Below are positions 33,895 to 44,800 of a stretch of 64,000 bases of DNA, in pieces. Every line of letters begins with the position of its first letter. Within the stretch, counting starts at the first letter, position 1. The notes under the pieces are model-generated. The model was given only the letters and a program-made list of their open reading frames with translations, searched no databases and had not been told where the DNA came from. This DNA is from Megaustenia siamemsis (lineage: Eukaryota; Mollusca; Gastropoda; Stylommatophora; Ariophantidae), in the NCBI GenBank assembly GCA_032433765.1, contig JAVIAB010000124.1, forward strand, positions 70,977,746-71,041,745. Reading direction: 5' to 3'. A program made the position numbers and the translations under genes.

Positions 33895-35050
33895 GTCACA
33901 GCATGCAAGCATTGATGGTTCCAGTAGTCTGTTTGCCAAACACAGGATACAAGCATTGATGGTTCCAGTAGTCTGTTTGCCAAACACAGCATGCAAGCAT
34001 TGATGGTTCCAGTAGTCTGTTTGCCAAACACAGGATACAAGCATTGATGGTTCCAGTAGTCTGTTTGCCAAACACAGCATGCAAGCATTGATGGTTCCAG
34101 TAGTCTGTTTGCCAAACACAGGATACAAGCATTGATGGTTCCAGTAGTCTGTTTGCCAAACACAGCATGCAAGCATTGATGGTTCCAGTAGTCTGTTGCC
34201 AAACACAGCATACAAGCATTGATGGTTCCAGTAGTCTGTTTGCCAAACACAGCATACAAGCATTGATGGTTCCAGTAGTCTGTTTGCCAAACACAGCATG
34301 CAAGCATTGATGGTTCCAGTAGTCTGTTTGCCAAACACAGCATACAAGCATTGATGGTTCCAGTAGTCTGTTTGCCAAACACAGCATACAAGCATTGATG
34401 GTTCCAGTAGTCTGTTTGCCAAACACAGGATACAAGCATTGATGGTTCCAGTAGTCTGTTTGCCAAACACAGGATACAAGCATTGATGGTTCCAGTAGTC
34501 TGTTTGCCAAACACAGCATACAAGCATTGATGGTTCCAGTAGTCTGTTTGCCAAACACAGCATACAAGCATTGATGGTTCCAGTAGTCTGTTTGCCAAAC
34601 ACAGCATGCAAGCATTGATGGTTCCAGTAGTCTGTTTGCCAAACACAGCATACAAGCATTGATGGTTCCAGTAGTCTGTTTGCCAAACACAGCATGCAAG
34701 CATTGATGGTTCCAGTAGTCTGTTTGCCAAACACAGCATACAAGCATTGATGGTTCCAGTAGTCTGTTTGCCAAACACAGCATACAAGCATTGATGGTTC
34801 CAGTAGTCTGTTTGCCAAACACAGCATACAAGCATTGATGGTTCCAGTAGTCTGTTTGCCAAACACAGCATACAAGCATTGATGGTTCCAGTAGTCTGTT
34901 TGCCAAACACAGCATACAAGCATTGATGGTTCCAGTAGTCTGTTTGCCAAACACAGCATGCAAGCATTGATGGTTCCAGTAGTCTGTTTGCCAAACACAG
35001 CATACAAGCATTGATGGTTCCAGTAGTCTGTTTGCCAAACACAGGATACA
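33895..35050 (-). repeat. 44-bp minisatellite, 26 units
   Basis: The unit contains AAGCATTGATGGTTCCAGTA and GTCTGTTTGCCAAACACAG. Units differ mainly at two bases in a C/G-AT-A/G-C junction (CATGC, CATAC, GATAC). The first seven units alternate strictly CATGC / GATAC, giving an 88-bp dimer. One unit (near 34,195) lacks a T. Since 44 is not a multiple of three and the unit has no minus-strand stop in any frame, all three minus frames stay open for about 380-391 codons; these are not genes. Confidence 0.96.
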
Positions 35051-35419
35051 TTCATCCTCTCAATCACTTTACTTCTACTTGTGCCGTACTAGATTCCAAA
35101 TTATTGCAGTTTCATGAAATGTAAAACAAATGACAACCGTTGAGTAATCTAAGTGTGTTTACTTTGTCAATCACCAATGTCCACACTACAGGTGTCTTTG
35201 AAACCAAAATATCTCTACTTTCAGAACTAAAAACCAATACATTCATTAACAAAGAAACAAGATCAAAAGAATGAAGAAATAGTTGAAGAACCTGACTTTA
35301 TAAAGGAAACAATTGTCTGCAACTTTTATTTTTCCTAACTAAGGTATTAGTAAGTGGACAAGATTTTTTTTTTAATCAAAAGGTAGATTTTGCAAAAGTA
35401 AAAATAGGTGGTAAATATG

Positions 35420-35615
35420 TATTTTTTGGTCATGTGAAGAGACACAATACCCTACTAAAAGTCATCTTGGAAGGGAAGGTAGAAGGTAGACGAGACAGAG
35501 GCAGACCAAGGAAAAAGTAGATTGATAACACCAAAAGGTGAACAGGTGAACCTATGAAAACATGCACCATCAAGATAAGAGACAGAGTAAAATAATACTC
35601 TATGGCAATAATCGG
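35420..35615 (+). mobile_element. decayed LINE B C-terminal fragment
   Basis: GGTCATGTGAAGAGACACAA, GAGGCAGACCAAGGAAAAAG and AAGATAAGAGACAGAGTAAA follow the order of the LINE B C-terminus (GHVKRHN, RGRPR, KARDRAEW). The tail is absent. Confidence 0.7.
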
Positions 35616-35817
35616 TTTGTAAATTTTGCGAATGTGTTGTAATTTTGATGTTTAAAACAATGAAAATAAAATAAAATGTATAAAACCAACATCTCTAGGA
35701 GTGAAATTCATTTATAAATCAAGAATTGAGGTGACAAGTATAGGCATTACAAAGCAAAATGTATTTTTCAAGATACAATGAAATTGTCATGTGTCTCAGC
35801 CAATGATTACATAACTA

Positions 35818-37925
35818 TAGTCCGTTCAGAAATTCATAATCACACCTGAATTAGTTTTGCGTGATAACCCGCTTGTTATTTTGGTTTCAAATTTTACATG
35901 CAATCTTAGAATATTGATGACGTTATAGAAATATTTTTTGCTCTGAGAAATTTGATCTAGTTTAAAAGTTTTCTTCTTTAGGCTATATTAAATTCACCAT
36001 GTTCGAATTTGACACCATTTTAGGATATATACATTAATTTGGTGCGGTCGTTCACGTAAAATAGTTTGGCTATTGCAGAAACACTAACTTCAGGAAAATC
36101 CCGTGCACAAAACTGAATTGTTATTGAATGACATGACGCACCACGGCCTTGGCATTAATTACCGAAGGGAAGGCGTATCTTTATTAATTTTGTGAAGACT
36201 CAGTAGACAATTTGTTGACTTTAAATACCAACATTTATATCTAAATTACAATGAGTTTGAAATGCAAATTTATAACTATGCAAAAGGTTACTTTTTTACT
36301 ATATCAGCACTTCCTTAGGGAATCCAAGATGGGCATTTATATTGTGATATTCATGACCCAGAGTGACGAACGCAACTCGCGCTTGGTCTTAATAGATCGT
36401 CATTTTCTCGTTGGATTAAACAAGACTCAGAGTGCACTCATGTCAATCAAGGAAGGAAAAGGAAAGCCGACAGCTTTGACATGGATGTCATAAAACGTGA
36501 GATATTGAAAATGTTTGCTAATAATGTACTTGTTACTCTCAGGAATTTGAAATTAAAATTGCATGCAGACTGCAATATTGACATTTCTAAAAGTACTCTA
36601 TGGAAGATTGTGTGAGGAGCCGGCTTCACTTTCAGAAAAACTGTTGGGGGCAGGAATATTATTTGTGAAAAACCACACTTGGTCATTGCTCGAAGCAAAT
36701 ACCTGAGACAGATCCGTGAGCGGTGGAGTGAACGGTATGATATTGTATATTTGGATGAATCATGGGTCAACGCACACCACACTTATGCTAAAGAATGGCA
36801 GTCAGTAAATGGCAAACTCAAAAGAACAATTCCGAGCAGCAAAGGCCAGCGCATTATATTAACGCATGCTGGAAGCACTGAAAATGGCCTTGTCCATGAT
36901 GCGGGACTTATTTTCCAATAAAAAAGTACCGACGGTAGGGACTACCATACTGAAATGAATGGAAACATTTTCAGGCACTGGTTGGAGAATGATCTTTTAC
37001 CAATCCTGGAGAGACCTTCATGCATAGTCATGGATAATGCATCATACCACAATGTCGTATCAGAGGAAGACAAAGTGCATACTGCATCAAATACAAAAGA
37101 GCAAATTAGGACATGGCTTGCGAATGAAAATGTCAAATTTGATGACACATATTTAAAACCCGAATTGTTACAACTTGTGAAGAATACGAATAAGAAAAAG
37201 GTGTACCATGTTGACAAAATCATTGAGAAATATGGCCACACCTCTCTTCGACTCCCTGCATATCATACGCACCTTAATCCAATCGAACTTGTCTGGGCTC
37301 ACGTCAAAGGACAAGTTGCAGAACAGAACGTTTAAAATGTGTGATGTTGAAGTTCTGACACGCAAGTCTCTCTCAAAAATAGACATTCCGTTCTGGAAGA
37401 AGTGTGTTGAACATGTGCTGCGGGTGGAAGATGAGTACTGGAAACGAGATGGATTACTATTTGTCTAGCCAGTAATGATTATCAACCTCTTGGAATCGTC
37501 AGATTCGGAATGATTAAAATTAAGATGAATTCAATTCCAGCTGCAGTTAGGACGTCCTGGGGTCTAATGGTGACCAAAGGACAAGACTAATTGTAACCAA
37601 TTGAATTCATGTTTGCAAATACACATAACAAACAACACCCACAATTAAGCACTATGTAGATACGCCTCTGACAAGAATTGCGTAAACTGGAACATTTAAC
37701 ACAATTACTGTAAACTCTAAAATTTGAATCAACTTGTGTGATATCATCATAAAAGATCAAAGGAATTCGCTGATGTGCAAAATCTGTTGTGGGTGTGGAA
37801 TAAAAAATACCAAAATCTTTGCGTCATCAATATTCTAAGATTGCATGTAATATTTGAAACCAAAATAACAAGTGGTTATCACGCAAAACTAATTCAGGTG
37901 TGATTATGAATTTCAGAACAGACTA
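35818..37925 (+). mobile_element. Tc1/mariner-superfamily DNA transposon with about 105-bp inverted repeats
   Basis: Left terminal repeat 35,818-35,922 and right 37,822-37,925 are about 95% identical; each starts TAGTCYGTTC, then GAAATTCATAATCACACCTG, and ends AGAATATTGATGACG. TA dinucleotides flank it at 35,816 and 37,926. The interior encodes a damaged DDE transposase. The catalytic spacing between the second D (VMDNASYH) and E (NPIELVW) is 83 residues, unlike the 34-41 of classical Tc1/mariner and close to the DD82E group described as Sailor. It lies 45 bp from the donor of exon 5. Confidence 0.9.
36364..37467 (+). pseudogene. DDE transposase pseudogene of the 35.8-37.9 kb transposon
   Basis: The main frame is RTQLALGLNRSSFSRWIKQD (helix-turn-helix), MDVIKREILKMFANNVLVTL, then a TGA at 36,613. 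It continues GAGFTFRKTVGGRNIICEKP, YDIVYLDESWVNAHHTYAKE (first D), then a TAA at 36,919, then DYHTEMNGNIFRHWLENDLL, CIVMDNASYHNVV (second D) and LPAYHTHLNPIELVWAHVKG (E). A TAA and a +1 shift near 37,330 separate the last part, TFKMCDVEVLTRKSLSKIDI to DGLLFV. All three catalytic residues survive, but two stops and a shift make it inactive. The N-terminus before 36,364 is unclear. Confidence 0.88.
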
Positions 37926-37971
37926 TACAAATATCACCAATGTTACATTTCAGATTAACATCACTTCATAC

Positions 37972-38146
37972 CTGGTTCTCATTTCCCATGTCTATGATTT
38001 CAAACTCCATTTGTTCTTGCCTCAACTTCTGTATTTTTTGACCATCCAACAACTTCCTTAGTTGCTGAAGTTCTTTGTTCAAATCATCTTTTTCTGATTC
38101 CAAATCATGGGCCCTGTCTGATCCCACCTTCAGGGTTTCCAACATC
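37972..38146 (-). CDS. CCDC88: CCDC88-family exon 5 of this window
   Basis: The exon is 175 nt (1 + 174). The acceptor is CTTCACAGAG before GATGTTGG and the donor GTATGAAG follows GAGAACCAG. It reads MLETLKVGSDRAHDLESEKD, then LNKELQQLRKLLDGQKIQKL, then EFEIIDMGNENQ. It matches the Girdin stretch SLKCASMKMAQLQLENKELE through VSYQGLDIENQ. The right end of a 2.1-kb DNA transposon lies only about 45 bp beyond this donor site, so the transposon sits almost against the exon without disturbing it. Confidence 0.9.
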
Positions 38147-38399
38147 CTCTGTGAAGCCAATATAAAAGCATTAAATACATAGTAGTCTTAATACAAATTA
38201 AAACACAAGAGTGACCTAAAAAAAAAATGGATCCTAAAAGAAAGGATCCAAATTTGGGACAAACAGCCAGAAACAAAGCATTCCTCAAAGTCAGAAACCA
38301 ATCCTGCAATACTGGTAAACTCCTTTGTAGATCATGAGAAACAATCAATCATTTCAAAACCAAAAAAAAAATTGTTTAAATAAAGACCAAATGCAAAAG

Positions 38400-39782
38400 T
38401 CCTCCCCCGCCAGCCTAATCAGTCCGGCTTAGCAAGATGATGGAAAAAATGGTAAATACCAGACTACTGAAACACCTTGAGAAGAAATATCTGCTAAACA
38501 ACTGATATTTAGTTTGTAGGCATGACCACAAAATAACAAACCAACTCATATACAAGACACAAAGTACTGAAAATGCATTCTAAGCAAAGGAGAAGTACTC
38601 ACTATCTGTCGACCTGATAAAGGCATTCAACAATGTATGGAAAGAGAAACTAATCATGAAAATACAAAAAGGCAACAATGAAATAAAAATATCACACACT
38701 GATCCTATCTATGATTGAGTATGCACTGGTGATCTTAACTCTCAGCTATATACAAATGGCCACTGGAAAGGAAACAAAATGAGGCTATGCTTATCATCTT
38801 TGGATACACAAAAGAAACTGAGTGTAAGATGATGCGTCACCTCCTCAATATTGCCACTATGGCAGACATAATAAGACTTTGCAAAATCAGTGCAGACCTC
38901 ATCATCCACTACACCCTGAATTTATTAGAACAAAAGCAAAATGGACAGAGGAAAATAATAGATAGGAAGGATTATGGATTCAGCAGATTCAACCGTGGAC
39001 ATAGAACCTAGGAAAGAATGATACAAGTTCTGTCAGAGTGCAGTCCCATTGTCATTGTATTGGACAGAGAATGCTGACAACAAAATCCCTTGATCGTTGA
39101 GGCAGAAATGCAGGCGATGATTTTCAAGAACTCTTTTAGAGAGAGTGAGATAATCATTTACACAGATGATCAAACTATTACTCGACATGTACGGAGCTCA
39201 TGGGCTTTCACGGGTCATGTTGGAGGCAGAACTGTGAAGGAAGGCAGTGGTGATTTTGCATTGACTACAATAGTTTGACCATGGAAATCATGACTGTTAT
39301 TAACCCTTAATTACAATACCTATCTGTAACTCTCCCAGTTACGGTATCATAGTAAAAATGACTACCACTTAAATGTAACATTAGGTGCTCTAAAAATAGT
39401 AATTTCTCTGAACTTTTGACACAGTCCCTTGTGTTCATACTAGGCAAAACACAAGGTCTCAAATTTTCCTTGCTCAAGTTGATTTATGGCCTGAGTTTCA
39501 CCTCATAGACCGCTTGTGTTACAATGTCTATCGGTGTGGTCGCTGTAAGTCTGTCATTATGCTCGCCAACCACACAATGATATTTGCCTGTGTGGCCCGA
39601 GTCACAAAGGGATGTTTGATGTTCAGCAATGACCAGATAATTTCCCTGGTCACAGCTAACATGGAGGGGGGTAATGTTTGAATACAGAAAAAAGTCTAAT
39701 TTTGAGGATTTTGTGTTTTGATACGATAAATTTACTGCAGTATCATAATCTAGGGTTAAAGCTTTAGTAAGGTTAGAAGGTA
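38400..39782 (+). mobile_element. LINE I copy (RT remnant and RNase H), split by a TTAA MITE
   Basis: Decayed palm SVDLIKAFNNVWKEKLIMKI (38,613), then LNIATMADIIRLCKISADLI and NLLEQKQNGQRKIIDRKDYG. The RNase H has IIIYTDDQ, SSWAFTGHVGGRTVKEGSGD and then LTMEIMTVI, where the MITE begins. After the MITE the same frame resumes KALVRLEG (39,757-39,781). It belongs to the same broad group as LINE H. Its 3' part is lost at a LINE A2 copy. Confidence 0.78.
39300..39759 (-). mobile_element. TTAA-flanked MITE, short form of the piggyBac-like family
   Basis: TTAA duplications sit at 39,300-39,303 and 39,756-39,759. The ends are CCCTTAATTACAATACC and, inverted, CCCTAGATTATGATACTG. The 452-bp interior matches both ends of the long element at 19,700-22,146 but lacks its middle. 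Removing the MITE and one TTAA rejoins the RNase H frame of LINE I exactly, which fixes the borders. Confidence 0.88.
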
Positions 39783-39784
39783 AA

Positions 39785-40877
39785 GAAAGATCTATATAAG
39801 TGCTTTAAAGACTACACGAAAGCATTTGACAAAGTAAAGCATGTGGAAATAATCAATATGCTGGAGAAATTTAACAAAGATGGCAAGGATCTGCGAATCA
39901 TAAAAAACATGTACTGGCAACAAACAGCAGCTATACGAATTAACAACCAAACAGGACAATTCCAATATATAAAGCAAGGAGTCAGACAAGGCTGTGGTCT
40001 GTCACCGGATTTGTTTTCACTTACAGTGAATATATTATGAGATCAATAGTAGACAAAAAAGGTATTGAAGTCAACGGTCACAACATAAATAATTTGCGAT
40101 ATGCGGATGACACAGCCTTAATAGCAGAGAAGAGAATGAACTACAAGAAATGATAGACATAATAGTAAAAGAAAGCAACAAGAAAGGTCTCAGTCTAAAT
40201 AGTAAGAAAACAGAAGTAATGGTTATATCGAAGAAACAATCACCACCATCATGCAGCATAAAAATAAACGAGACAAATCTGAAACAAGTGCAACGTTTCA
40301 AATGCTTGGGCACAATAATAACATCAGATGGGAGATGCACCTCAGAAATAAAAAGCAGAATAGCTCAGGCCAAAATAGCATTTCAGAAAATGAAAAATAT
40401 CTTATGCAACAAATCTGTCAATAAAAATGAGAAAGAGTTCATCGGTGCTATATAGAACCAATTTTAACCTATGGAAGCGAATCATGGACAGTAGACAAAC
40501 AAATGAAAAGACGATTAGAGGCCACAGAGACGGGATTTATAAGAAGAATGTTGAAAGTTCCCTGGACAGCTAAAAAGACCAATGAGGAAGTTCTCAAAGA
40601 GGCCAACACAAAAAGGGAGCTCTTAAAAAACATCAGAAAGAAGCAATCAACATTTTTCGGGCACATCATGAGAAGAGGAAAGTTGGAATACTTGGTTACA
40701 ACTGACAAAATAAAAGGAAAGAGATATCGCGGACAACAAAGAGAGAAAATACTGGATAGCTTAGTGTCATGGCATGGAAAACAGTCAACAACAGAACTGA
40801 TACAATGCACTGTAGATAGAAGATTGTGGAGGGACATGATCACCTACGTCAACCGGTATGGCACATGATGATGATGA
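39785..40877 (+). mobile_element. LINE A2 copy, 5'-truncated
   Basis: [54 protein letters not shown], then [17 protein letters not shown] sequence (40,094-40,130), [40 protein letters not shown] and REKILDSLVSWHGKQSTTEL, ending VNRYGT and four TGA units (40,866-40,877). One-base shifts occur near 40,030, 40,125 and 40,450. It is the best A2 copy in the window. Confidence 0.9.
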
Positions 40878-41366
40878 TTGTCAAAAATGGATTGCATAGC
40901 ATCGTCCTCATTTTTTGGAAAGCTGCTTTTGCCCAAGCCATTCTGCATCTCACCTCTTTTGTACATCTTCCGTCTGAGGTTAACAAAGTTCCCAAATATT
41001 TAAATTCATTTACCTGTTTTAATATTGTTCCACTTGTCTTTATTTGCACTGAGGTGATGTCTTTTTCTTTGTTGTTACCATTACCTCTGTCTTTTTGCTA
41101 TTAAGGCTGAGTCCTTTATTTTTGCTTTCTTTCACTATAATGTCCAACATTTCTTGTAACTCATTTTCACTCTTAGTGATAAGACTGTATCATCAGCATA
41201 CCTTAGATTATTTATATTATGACCTCCAATTGTTATTCCAAGCATGCCCCTTATGGATCTTAAAATAATCTCACTATAAATATTAAACAAATCTGGTGAC
41301 AGCACACAACCTTGTCTAACACCCTGTTTTATTTGTTGAAACATTCCCAATTGGTTTCCAGTTCTT
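40878..41366 (-). mobile_element. LINE A internal fragment, tail-to-tail with LINE A2
   Basis: Minus frame [31 protein letters not shown], then [40 protein letters not shown] and RTMLCNPFLT. It is cut at both ends, and the 3' cut coincides with the end of the LINE A2 tail at 40,877. Confidence 0.88.
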
Positions 41367-41648
41367 CCCAGGTTTACTTCTCCAAATTTATTGTTAAAAT
41401 TCCTAGCTACATGGATTTATTGCTTTGTCTTGCTTGTATGTTGTAAAGTCTTCAATAAACAACAGTAAGCATTGTTATAACATGCTTATAAGAGAGTCAT
41501 ACGAAAGATGTCCACAAACAAGTAATTAGGTTAGCATCATGTATAGCTTTTATTAACACTAAACAGTGAAGTTTATCTTTGTTTTCTGTGAGCAACAATT
41601 ATATTCTAATGAACTATTTGATTCATGATTAGTCAATGTTGACATTAC

Positions 41649-41827
41649 TGCACTCGTTGATGTTCTAGAAGGAGGGAGATGTGATCTTGCTCAAGCTGTT
41701 CCTTTCTCTGAGCAGCTGCTGTTAGAGTTTCTACTGTTTTCTGCAGCTTACGCTTTTCCACACTCATGTCAGAGTTCTCCTGCTCAATGCTCTCTAGCTT
41801 GTCTGATGCATGTTCAAGAGTGGCTAC
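41649..41827 (-). CDS. CCDC88: CCDC88-family exon 4 of this window
   Basis: The exon is 179 nt, entering in phase 0 and leaving with two bases of a Gln codon. The acceptor is AAAAATAG before GTAGCCACTC and the donor is GTAATG. It reads VATLEHASDKLESIEQENSD, then MSVEKRKLQKTVETL, then EQDHISLLLEHQRV. It aligns without gaps to the Girdin block with FQLESLEKENSQLDEEN. The downstream exon supplies the G that completes CAG. The alternative donor GTGCAG six bases earlier was discarded because it is weak and would need the next exon to start two bases earlier. Confidence 0.88.
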
Positions 41828-42574
41828 CTATTTTTAATTTGATATAATAGGACACTTGTTGACTACCATCTACACAAAAAGATGTGACAGAAAAACTAAT
41901 GATGCATTATTAGTTTGCACTGGCACCTGATAATAATCTAAACATTTATCTACTGTGTACAGATAAATGAATTTACTAAAAACTGCAACCAATCCTTAAA
42001 ATTATGCTTTACAAAGTGAAATGTTTGAGCAAAACATGAAGTCATCGTATAATCTATTCTTATCTGTCATTTTTGCATAGGACAGGCTTACAATAAGGTA
42101 TTTCCAAGCATTCAGTTCAAACAATATGCTCACAATCTATGTATGATTTCTTAAAGCTTTACACAGCCTGGTATGATACTGACCACATCATCTATAAAAA
42201 TGTGCTGTTAGTCAGTGAAAATATGGGCACTAACACCATCCTCCGATACACCACACCCTAGGGCATGAAATACATCCATTTTTTTTCTCATTTTCTACTT
42301 TTCACTCTATTTTATTCTTTTTGCATTGGACTTCTATAATGCATTTTATATTGAGATGAAACTTTTGTTTGCTTATTTTTACTTTTCTTGTTCTACATTA
42401 GTCACCTTATTTCTTGCTGCTCATACATTTATTAGCAAATTGTGTTACATTTTTTTTTGCTACCTAGCAAACAATGTACTCCATATTCTATTCTTTTGTA
42501 CAATATTTATGATCTTGTCATATCACTAGGGCTTCACCAAATTTCAGAATAAAACCTCTTATATTATCATCTTC
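41828..42574. other. intron stretch without recognised content
   Basis: AT-rich sequence upstream of exon 4. Nothing identified. Confidence 0.4.
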
Positions 42575-42957
42575 AATATTGGTGTTGATTTCATTGCTCC
42601 TGTGATGACTCTTAAGTGTCTGGTTTTGTACATTATCCAGCTCTTGCAGTGTGGTGTTTGATGCTGGGCACCATGCTGATGATCCATATTCTAAATCTAA
42701 GCGTATACTCTGTTGGTAAACTTTACTGAGTATTTCCCACTCACATCCCACACAGTTCAGTTCCACCACATGGTTCCACACAGCTTTCTTAGAATAGCCA
42801 ACTTCCTCCTTGCTTTTTAGATTGCCTTATTATCTGATGTTTTCAAGATTGTGTCAAATATAGCTCTGAGATAGGTCGCTTGTATGTCTTCTTTCACAAG
42901 CTCATTGTTTATGTAGATGGCTCCTGCTTTTTTGTTTTGGGGAAACTGAAAAGTGTA
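42575..42957 (-). mobile_element. LINE C internal fragment (RT thumb)
   Basis: Minus frame SKVYQQSIRLDLEYGSSAWC and PASNTTLQELDNVQNQTLK matches LINE C at 59,150-59,270. It also covers the INNE and KEDIQAT-like part near 42,890. Both ends are truncated. Confidence 0.85.
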
Positions 42958-43078
42958 CAATGGAAACATCCCGGATTAAGAAAACCCAGAAAAATTTAAG
43001 TCACAGGTTTCTCCACCAGCTTCTGCTGTTAGACTTTAAAGAGCCTGGTGTGAACATCAAAGCAACAAAGACACATTA

Positions 43079-43205
43079 GACAACGATTCAACTCTGATGC
43101 AGATGTCTTGGTCTCAGTGACAAAATGGATCAATGAGCAAACCAAAGTTATTTTTTTTAAGATGGTATTTGCTGTTTACCCAAGTATTGAGGTGTTTGTC
43201 TAAGT
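43079..43205 (+). pseudogene. possible mariner-type transposase C-terminal fragment
   Basis: The frame QRFNSDADVLVSVTKWINEQ then TKVIFFKMVFAVYPSIEVFV resembles the RF.SD.EV...V..W...Q...FF..GI end of mariner/SETMAR transposases. No catalytic part or terminal repeats are seen, so this is suggestive only. Confidence 0.4.
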
Positions 43206-43356
43206 GTCTATGGAGACTTCTTCTTATGAAGAACCGAGTACAACTGCTGATGTACCTTACATATGTTTGTAATAAAGTCACAGGTACGGATTTCATTTCA
43301 GAATGCAGTGTATGTTTTGTGTGGTATAGAACTCCTGGCATTCCCACATGAGGAAA

Positions 43357-43545
43357 CTATGTCACTGGTTGTCTCTGTATGTAAGTTAAAATTAATTCAA
43401 TGTCCAATCTCTCTCTTATGATATTGTTATAATTTATGTCTCCTCTCATCACTCCAAACATTTTTCTCAAACATCTCATCTCTATAGTGACTAGCTTCCT
43501 TTTTTGTTTATGAATGAGCGTATTTGGCACTGACAGCATAAGGTG
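43357..43545 (-). mobile_element. LINE reverse-transcriptase C-terminal scrap
   Basis: Minus frame KRKLVTIEMRCLRKMFGVMR then INYNNIIRERLDIE has the EM..LRK..G..R.D...N..IR pattern of non-LTR C-termini. The family differs from LINEs A to I. Confidence 0.55.
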
Positions 43546-44320
43546 GGAATGAATTTACTTTGTACAAGATGTTTCTTTGTGATGATAGATATTGTCTTTT
43601 GCTGACGCATTGGGAATATCTGTCTTAATATTTTGATTGCCTTGTTACATCATCATAATCATCATCGAGTGCCATCTCAGCAACAAAGGTTGGCTACCAT
43701 GGAGCGCCATTCTGCTCTGTCTCTTGCTTTAATGGTGCAGGTTGTATTAGTAGTTCTCTTTTCATTTTTAGTTGTTTAAGACTTCATCGTTTGTTTCTTT
43801 TCTTTTCTTTCCATCCAATTCTACCTATTCTTCTATATATCCACATTTCAAAGGCTTCAATTTTCTGTTCTCTTTTCTTGTCTAATGTCCATTTTTCTGC
43901 ACCATATAGGAATGTTGAGAAGACATAACATTTTTCTATTCTTAGTTTTAGCCCTGATGTTATTTGTTTTGATGTTAGTAGATTTTTCATGACATTAAAA
44001 TTACTTTTTGCCATTCCTATTCTTTTGTTTATTTCAGTTGTACATTTTCCATCACTGTTTAGTATGGCCAAAGTAGTTGTAGTTCTGAACTGTTTCCAGG
44101 TCTATTCCTTTAATTTTGATATTCACTTGTAGGTTTGAGTATTTTCTTTATTTATGATCATAGTTTTAGTCTTTTTGACACCATGTTTATTTCATTAAGT
44201 AATTGTTGTAGATCTTTAGGATTTTCTGCTAGTAAACAGTATCATCAGCATATCTTAGGTTATTGATTATCTTTCTATTAATGTTTAGGCCTGGCGTCTC
44301 TGTGATGTTTTTAAAGATTT

Positions 44321-44800
44321 AACTGTCACGACATATAAATCAAACATTCTAATGACAATTGACAACTAGAATACCACAAGTTAACAATATTGACGTGTTA
44401 TGGTTGATGATAATACACATGTAACGATGCAAGTGCTTCGCAGGTTTGGTATATTAAAATCTCATTTCTGGACTGAGATGATAGTGTTCCTGTATGCCTT
44501 TATTTATAAAAAAGCACTACCTAAAGGTATGTCGTAGCTAGACTGATGTTGGAGAGCGGTATGCAGAGCCTCAACTGTTCTCTTCCCATTGTCACGCTAT
44601 CACTGCATACATAATCTCTTCCCATTGTCACGCTATCACTGCATACATAATCTCTTCCCATTGTCACGCTATCACTGCATACATAATCTCTTCCCATTGT
44701 CACGTATCACTGCATACATAATCTCTTCCTATTTGTCACGTTACACTGCATACATAATCTCTTCCTATTTGTCACGTTACACTGCATACATAATCTCTTT
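44321..44800. mobile_element. unclassified 480-bp insertion in LINE B, containing a 36-bp minisatellite
   Basis: LINE B sequence stops at AAAGATTT (44,320) and resumes at CAGTGTATAGATTGAAC (44,801); the intact copy at 51,471-51,500 lacks the insert. The left 260 bp are unique and the right 220 bp are the array. No clear inverted ends or long target duplication were found; only a short TTT is shared at both edges. Confidence 0.65.
44580..44800 (+). repeat. 36-bp minisatellite, about 6 units
   Basis: The unit contains TTCCCATTGTCACGCTATCA and CTGCATACATAATCTC. The first three units are perfect; later ones read CTATTTGTCACGTTACAC. Both strands have short open frames across it that are not genes. 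Confidence 0.92.

Noticed and set aside
33895..35050. CRISPR-like array
   Set aside because: Units are head-to-tail without spacers, in a eukaryotic intron. The same applies to the 24-bp, 36-bp and 47-bp arrays.
33882..35067. Three overlapping minus-strand open frames of 380-391 codons
   Set aside because: They are the three frames of one 44-bp tandem repeat; they share the same peptides in permuted order and have no domain.
39735..39760. Telomere-like CTAGGGTTAA motifs here and at 3,111
   Set aside because: Single copies that are the terminal bases of the TTAA element family plus its TTAA target, not telomeric arrays.
40866..41366. LINE A2 inserted into LINE A at 40,877
   Set aside because: The LINE A piece does not resume on the other side of LINE A2, so nesting cannot be shown; simple adjacency or a deletion is equally likely.
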